The translations under genes and the position numbers were made by a program. A stretch of 64,000 bases of DNA. It comes from Azospirillum sp. TSO22-1. Lineage in GTDB: Bacteria > Pseudomonadota > Alphaproteobacteria > Azospirillales > Azospirillaceae. The DNA is taken from positions 1 to 64,000 of the forward strand of contig NZ_LGQZ01000079.1 in the NCBI RefSeq assembly GCF_003116015.1. The letters run 5' to 3'. The notes under the pieces are model-generated. The model searched no databases. It was not told the origin of the DNA and saw only the letters and a list, made by a program, of their open reading frames with translations. Positions 60,767-64,000 of this stretch are shown here, piece by piece (the first letter of the stretch is position 1; each line of letters begins with the position of its first letter).

Positions 60767-63127
60767 TCACTCAAGTGCCAAGCTGCCCGCGACAAGCCCC
60801 GGCGAACCGAAGAACTTGGCCAGCAATCGCACCTCGCCAGAAGCGATGGTGCCGTCGCCGTTGCCATCGACGATCCAATACAGGCCGGTGCTGATGCCGT
60901 TGCTTGCCAGCACCAGGGCGTCTGCCCCGATCGCCGTTTTTGCCATCGCTCCGAGCGCGGCGCGTAGGGCGGCGAAGTCACCGTTGTCAAGCGGCGCCGC
61001 GGCCGTCGTGAGCACCACCAGTTCATCGTTCTGCAGGTTGACCGTCCCCGCGGTCCGCGTCGCGGCGGCCAGAGCGCCGTTGCTGTCATCGTCGGCCGCA
61101 AGGCACAACGCGCCGGTGACGACGATGCGGTCGTCCGCGGCTTGGAAACCGGTCACCACATCAAAGCCTGCGGTCACGCTGGGAGCGCCGCCGTCCTCTG
61201 TGCCGGCGAAGACGATGCGGTCAGCCCCGACCCCGGTCTGCAACGCTAGCGTGTCGGCCCCGCCGTTGCCCTGAAAGCGCACATTGCCGCCGCTTACCGT
61301 GATCGAATCGGCCGCCGCCCCACCGGTCAGACTCTCGACGCCGCTCGCCGTCATGGTGGCACCGAGGTTGCTGAGCGTCACCACGTCCACCCCGGCCGAG
61401 CCGGTCAGCGCCTCGAGGGCCGCCAAAATGATCGTGTTGCCTAGGCCGCCCAGCGTGACGACGTCCATACCGGAACCGCCGCGCAACGTTTCTACGCCAG
61501 TCATCGTCATGGTGTGGCCGAGATCGGTCAGCGTGATCCAGTCGCCGCCCGCGGAGCCGGTCAGCACTTCCACGCGCGCCAGCAGGACCGCGTTGCCAGA
61601 GCCGCCCAGCGTGACGACGTCCACACCGTTTCCGCCGCGCAACGTCTCGACGCCGGCGACCGTGATGGTGCTGCCGGCCATTCCAAGGGTGATCCATTCG
61701 GCCCCCAGGCCGCCGGCCAGGGTCTCGACTGCGGCGACCGTCATGGAATGGCCGATGTGGCTCAGTGTGACCACGTCCGCCCCGGTGCCGCCGGTCAGAT
61801 CCTCGATCCCCCCAACGATCAGGGTGTTGCCGCCGTCACCCAGTCGAACCGAGTCGAAGCCGGCCCCACCGCGCAGCGTCTCGACTCCGCTCACCGTCAC
61901 GGCGCCACCGAGGTTGGAGAAGATCACCCAGTCGCCGCCAGATGATCCGCTCAGCGTGTCGATGGCCGCCACGATGATCGTGTTACCCGAGCCGCCCAGG
62001 GTGACCACGTCCGCCCCGGTGCTGCCGCCGCGCAGCGTCTCCACGCCGCTCACCACCATCGTGCTGCCCAGATTGGAAAGGGTGATCCAATCGCCGCCCG
62101 CGGAACCGGTCAGCACGTCGACAGCCGCCATGATCAGGGTGCTGCCGACGCCGCCCAGGGTGACCACGTCGACGCCGGCACCGCCGCGCAAGGTCTCGAC
62201 GCCACTCACCGTCATGGTGCTGCCGCCGTCGGCTATGGTGACCCAGTCGCCACCCGTTGAACCGACCAAAGTCTCGATGCCGCGCAGCACGATCGATCCG
62301 TTTCCGGTTCCCAGAGTGACCGTATCGACGCCGGTGTCACCGGCCAGGAACTCGACTCCCGACAGGATCGTCAGCGCGTTGGACGGGTCTTCCAGAAAGA
62401 CAGCGTCGTACCCCGCGTCCCCGGTTACGAATTCGACGCCGTGAAGCGTTACGCTGCCTCCAGTCCGGCCGAGGATGGCGGTGTCGTTGCCGCTGCCGCC
62501 GACGATGGTGTCGTTGCCGCCACCGCCCTCGATCGTGTCATCCCCGCCAAGGGCACTGAACATCTCGGCCGAGGTGCCGCCGAACAGGCGTTCGGCGCCG
62601 TCGGTGCCGGGAATCGTGGTGATCGGCGATGGAGTGGGCGTCGGCGGCGGGAGCGGCGGCGCATCGATGATGTTGATCGACATGCTCGAAGACACGGTGA
62701 GGTTCACATACAGCGTGCTGCTCAGGCTGTACGTACCGCTCCGTCCCGAAAGCTGGATCGTCTCTCCACTCTCGTTGCCGTCGCTGTCCTGCAGCGCCGT
62801 GATCCGTAAGGTGCGGACACTCTCCCCCGTTATGGTCAACGCGTTGTCGGTCACGCCCTCGATGGTGAAGTCGCCCGCCCCCGCCCGACCGGTAGACTGC
62901 AGCGGCATGCTGAAGGACAGGGTCCGGGCGGAATCATCGTACACGTCGATGTTATTCCACGTCGTCTTTACGAACGTGGTGGTGACCTTGACCGCGTCGG
63001 CGGTGCTGCCTTCGGTAAGCGACGTGGTGAGCGTCTCGAACGTCACGTCGAAATAGTGGATGTAAGGGATCGGACTGTCGTCGTAGACCGGCTGCACACG
63101 GGCGGCGGCAGGGGGCGATGTGCTCAT
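60767..63127 (-). CDS. RTX-like secreted protein with 26-residue tandem repeats
   Basis: 786 residues. An N-terminal beta-rich region (about 1-165) precedes a Pro/Thr linker, then a short run of canonical calcium-binding nonapeptides (LGGDDTIEGGGGNDTIVGGS). About fifteen 26-residue repeats follow, of pattern VETLxGGxGxDxVTLGxxGxT, each carrying one GGxGxDxU core. The C-terminal about 120 residues hold an aspartate-rich YWIVDGNGDGTIASGEVRL. No Sec signal peptide is seen, so type I secretion by the C-terminus is likely. No T1SS genes are in the window. The start at 63127 is preferred to the upstream GTG because that extension overlaps the preceding gene. Confidence 0.8.
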   Translation of the reverse strand: MSTSPPAAARVQPVYDDSPIPYIHYFDVTFETLTTSLTEGSTADAVKVTTTFVKTTWNNIDVYDDSARTLSFSMPLQSTGRAGAGDFTIEGVTDNALTITGESVRTLRITALQDSDGNESGETIQLSGRSGTYSLSSTLYVNLTVSSSMSINIIDAPPLPPPTPTPSPITTIPGTDGAERLFGGTSAEMFSALGGDDTIEGGGGNDTIVGGSGNDTAILGRTGGSVTLHGVEFVTGDAGYDAVFLEDPSNALTILSGVEFLAGDTGVDTVTLGTGNGSIVLRGIETLVGSTGGDWVTIADGGSTMTVSGVETLRGGAGVDVVTLGGVGSTLIMAAVDVLTGSAGGDWITLSNLGSTMVVSGVETLRGGSTGADVVTLGGSGNTIIVAAIDTLSGSSGGDWVIFSNLGGAVTVSGVETLRGGAGFDSVRLGDGGNTLIVGGIEDLTGGTGADVVTLSHIGHSMTVAAVETLAGGLGAEWITLGMAGSTITVAGVETLRGGNGVDVVTLGGSGNAVLLARVEVLTGSAGGDWITLTDLGHTMTMTGVETLRGGSGMDVVTLGGLGNTIILAALEALTGSAGVDVVTLSNLGATMTASGVESLTGGAAADSITVSGGNVRFQGNGGADTLALQTGVGADRIVFAGTEDGGAPSVTAGFDVVTGFQAADDRIVVTGALCLAADDDSNGALAAATRTAGTVNLQNDELVVLTTAAAPLDNGDFAALRAALGAMAKTAIGADALVLASNGISTGLYWIVDGNGDGTIASGEVRLLAKFFGSPGLVAGSLALE
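61262..62437 (-). repeat. Coding tandem repeat of about 78 bp, fifteen units
   Basis: From the first VEFVTG codon (62437) to the last VESLTG codon (61339) is 1098 bp, exactly 14 units of 78 bp plus two extra codons, with a degenerate fifteenth unit after it. Alternate units are more alike (for example VDVLTGSAGGDWITL and VEVLTGSAGGDWITL), suggesting duplication as 52-residue pairs. Confidence 0.85.
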
Positions 63128-63131
63128 GACG

Positions 63132-64000
63132 CTACATCCCCGCTCCGTCGGTGCGGCATCCGCCGGCATGCTTGTGGTCCGGCGACGCTGCCGCGCGTTC
63201 TCCCGGCACCGGGAACGCTGTCGGCGCGCGGCCCAGGGGCTTGTCCACGATCAGCGAGTCCTGCGCCCGCATGGCCTCGGCACGGCCTCCTTGGTCGCAA
63301 CTCGCCAGGGCCGGCGCGGCAGGGATGGCGTTGACCGGGCGCGTGTTTCCCGTCGGGTCCATGCGGCCGAACAGCGGGGTGTCGAGACGGATCGTGCCGC
63401 TGAATCCGAAGGTCGATGACACCGAGACCACGCTGTCGGGAGAGGCGTGGTAAGTCGACGAAGCGACACGGATGGCGCCGCCGTCGCCGTCCACTGCCGT
63501 GGCCGCGACCGTGCCGCCGTCCAGCACCACGGAGCGGGCACCAATGGTCACGTTGCCGCCGCCGCCCTGACCGCCCGCGGAGGCGGTCACCCGTCCGCCC
63601 CGAACGCGGACGAGGCGCCCGGCTTCGACCAGGACGTTGCCGCCCGCCGCCCGCGTGGCGCTAGCGTTAAGCGTGCCGTTGTCGACGCTCAAGGGCCCGG
63701 TCAGGAACACGTGAAGGTCGCTGGCCGGGCTGGCCGACAGGCTGCGCACCGTCACCTCGCCGCCATCCGCCACGTCCATGGAACCACCGCGGATGACGAC
63801 CGAACCGCCGCGCGCGGCCGTGGTGCCTGCCGAGGAACCAATGGTTCCGCCACCGCCGAGACTCAACTTGTTCGCGACCACCTCGACGGGGCCGCCGGCT
63901 CCGGAACCGAAGCTGCCGCTGCCGATCTGGCCGAAGCGGCTCAGCGACAGTTCCCCGGTGCGCACGGTGACGCTGCCGGCGTCGCCCGTGCTTCCCGGGC
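63132..64000 (-). CDS. C-terminal part of an FHA/TPS-type exoprotein (truncated by window end)
   Basis: At least 289 residues; the frame continues beyond 64000, so the N-terminus is missing. The sequence is a glycine-rich parallel beta-helix with repeats such as GGPVEVVANKLSL, GGSVVIRGGSMDV, GGNVLVEAGRLVRVRGG and GGNVTIGARSVVLDGG, as in haemagglutinins secreted by two-partner systems (filamentous haemagglutinin type). The C-terminal 90 residues are less repetitive and contain one cysteine. It ends 4 nt before the RTX-like gene, so the two are probably cotranscribed. The TpsB partner is not seen. Confidence 0.75.
   Translation of the reverse strand, partial: PGSTGDAGSVTVRTGELSLSRFGQIGSGSFGSGAGGPVEVVANKLSLGGGGTIGSSAGTTAARGGSVVIRGGSMDVADGGEVTVRSLSASPASDLHVFLTGPLSVDNGTLNASATRAAGGNVLVEAGRLVRVRGGRVTASAGGQGGGGNVTIGARSVVLDGGTVAATAVDGDGGAIRVASSTYHASPDSVVSVSSTFGFSGTIRLDTPLFGRMDPTGNTRPVNAIPAAPALASCDQGGRAEAMRAQDSLIVDKPLGRAPTAFPVPGERAAASPDHKHAGGCRTDGAGM

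Overview
The window is high-GC (roughly two-thirds G+C by eye) alphaproteobacterial chromosome, most likely Azospirillum or a close Rhodospirillales relative. The pointers are the order hisG-hisD-UPF0262-LMW phosphatase ... infA-maf-rng-yacG-tRNA-Phe, a napEFDABC operon, a ScfR regulator divergent from propionyl-CoA carboxylase, and sigma-54 control of dctA. The genus is an inference; no database was searched. Most of the window is housekeeping and metabolic backbone, with a few accessory insertions.

Layout. 1-112: tail of a probable LivM permease and its terminator. 163-3984: a CoA-transferase with a textbook sigma-54 promoter, followed by a PAS/sigma-54 activator. The two are separated by a very large inverted repeat that buries the activator's ribosome-binding site. 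4136-8123: GST/CbiX pair, DUF442 phosphatase-like protein with TrpD2, and a tandem universal stress protein. 8598-10259: an unusual protein with a BMT5/DUF2431-like Rossmann domain, a 27-serine linker and a Pro/Ala-rich tail. 10389-14164: proteostasis cluster (DUF2934, Hsp20, Lon) plus DUF2076. 14736-21183: AI-2E-type permease, small iron-permease-like protein, chalcone-isomerase-like protein, a hydrolase fold lacking its nucleophile, a 14-TM MFS exporter and FetAB. 21259-26020: periplasmic nitrate reductase operon. 26263-29685: prepilin peptidase-like protein, glycosyltransferase-like protein and the ScfR regulator.

29879-35686: pccB-pccA-mcm, which converts propionyl-CoA to methylmalonyl-CoA and on to succinyl-CoA. 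No epimerase is in the window. 35786-38203: small proteins, a GNAT, a DUF2161 nuclease-fold protein and an SDR. 38239-42261: a 1340-residue membrane NACHT-HEAT protein whose C-terminal half is strikingly AT-rich; it is the best candidate for horizontally acquired defence. 42408-49642: dctD-dctB divergent from dctA, then maeB, together a C4-dicarboxylate uptake and use module. 49775-53658: methionine ABC importer with two MetQ proteins, a 63-residue protein and a candidate cysteine-containing leader peptide. 53990-60546: his/infA/maf/rng/yacG housekeeping block closed by tRNA-Phe. 60767-64000: large secreted repeat proteins (an RTX-like protein and a TPS/FHA-like exoprotein) beside the tRNA.

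Convergent and operon-end gaps repeatedly hold a GC-rich palindromic element with a nearly constant core. These are REP-like and probably also act as terminators. Two items deserve most attention: the NACHT-HEAT-membrane protein and the DUF2431-like protein. The 141-bp extended inverted repeat at 2432-2572 is the most unusual non-coding structure.
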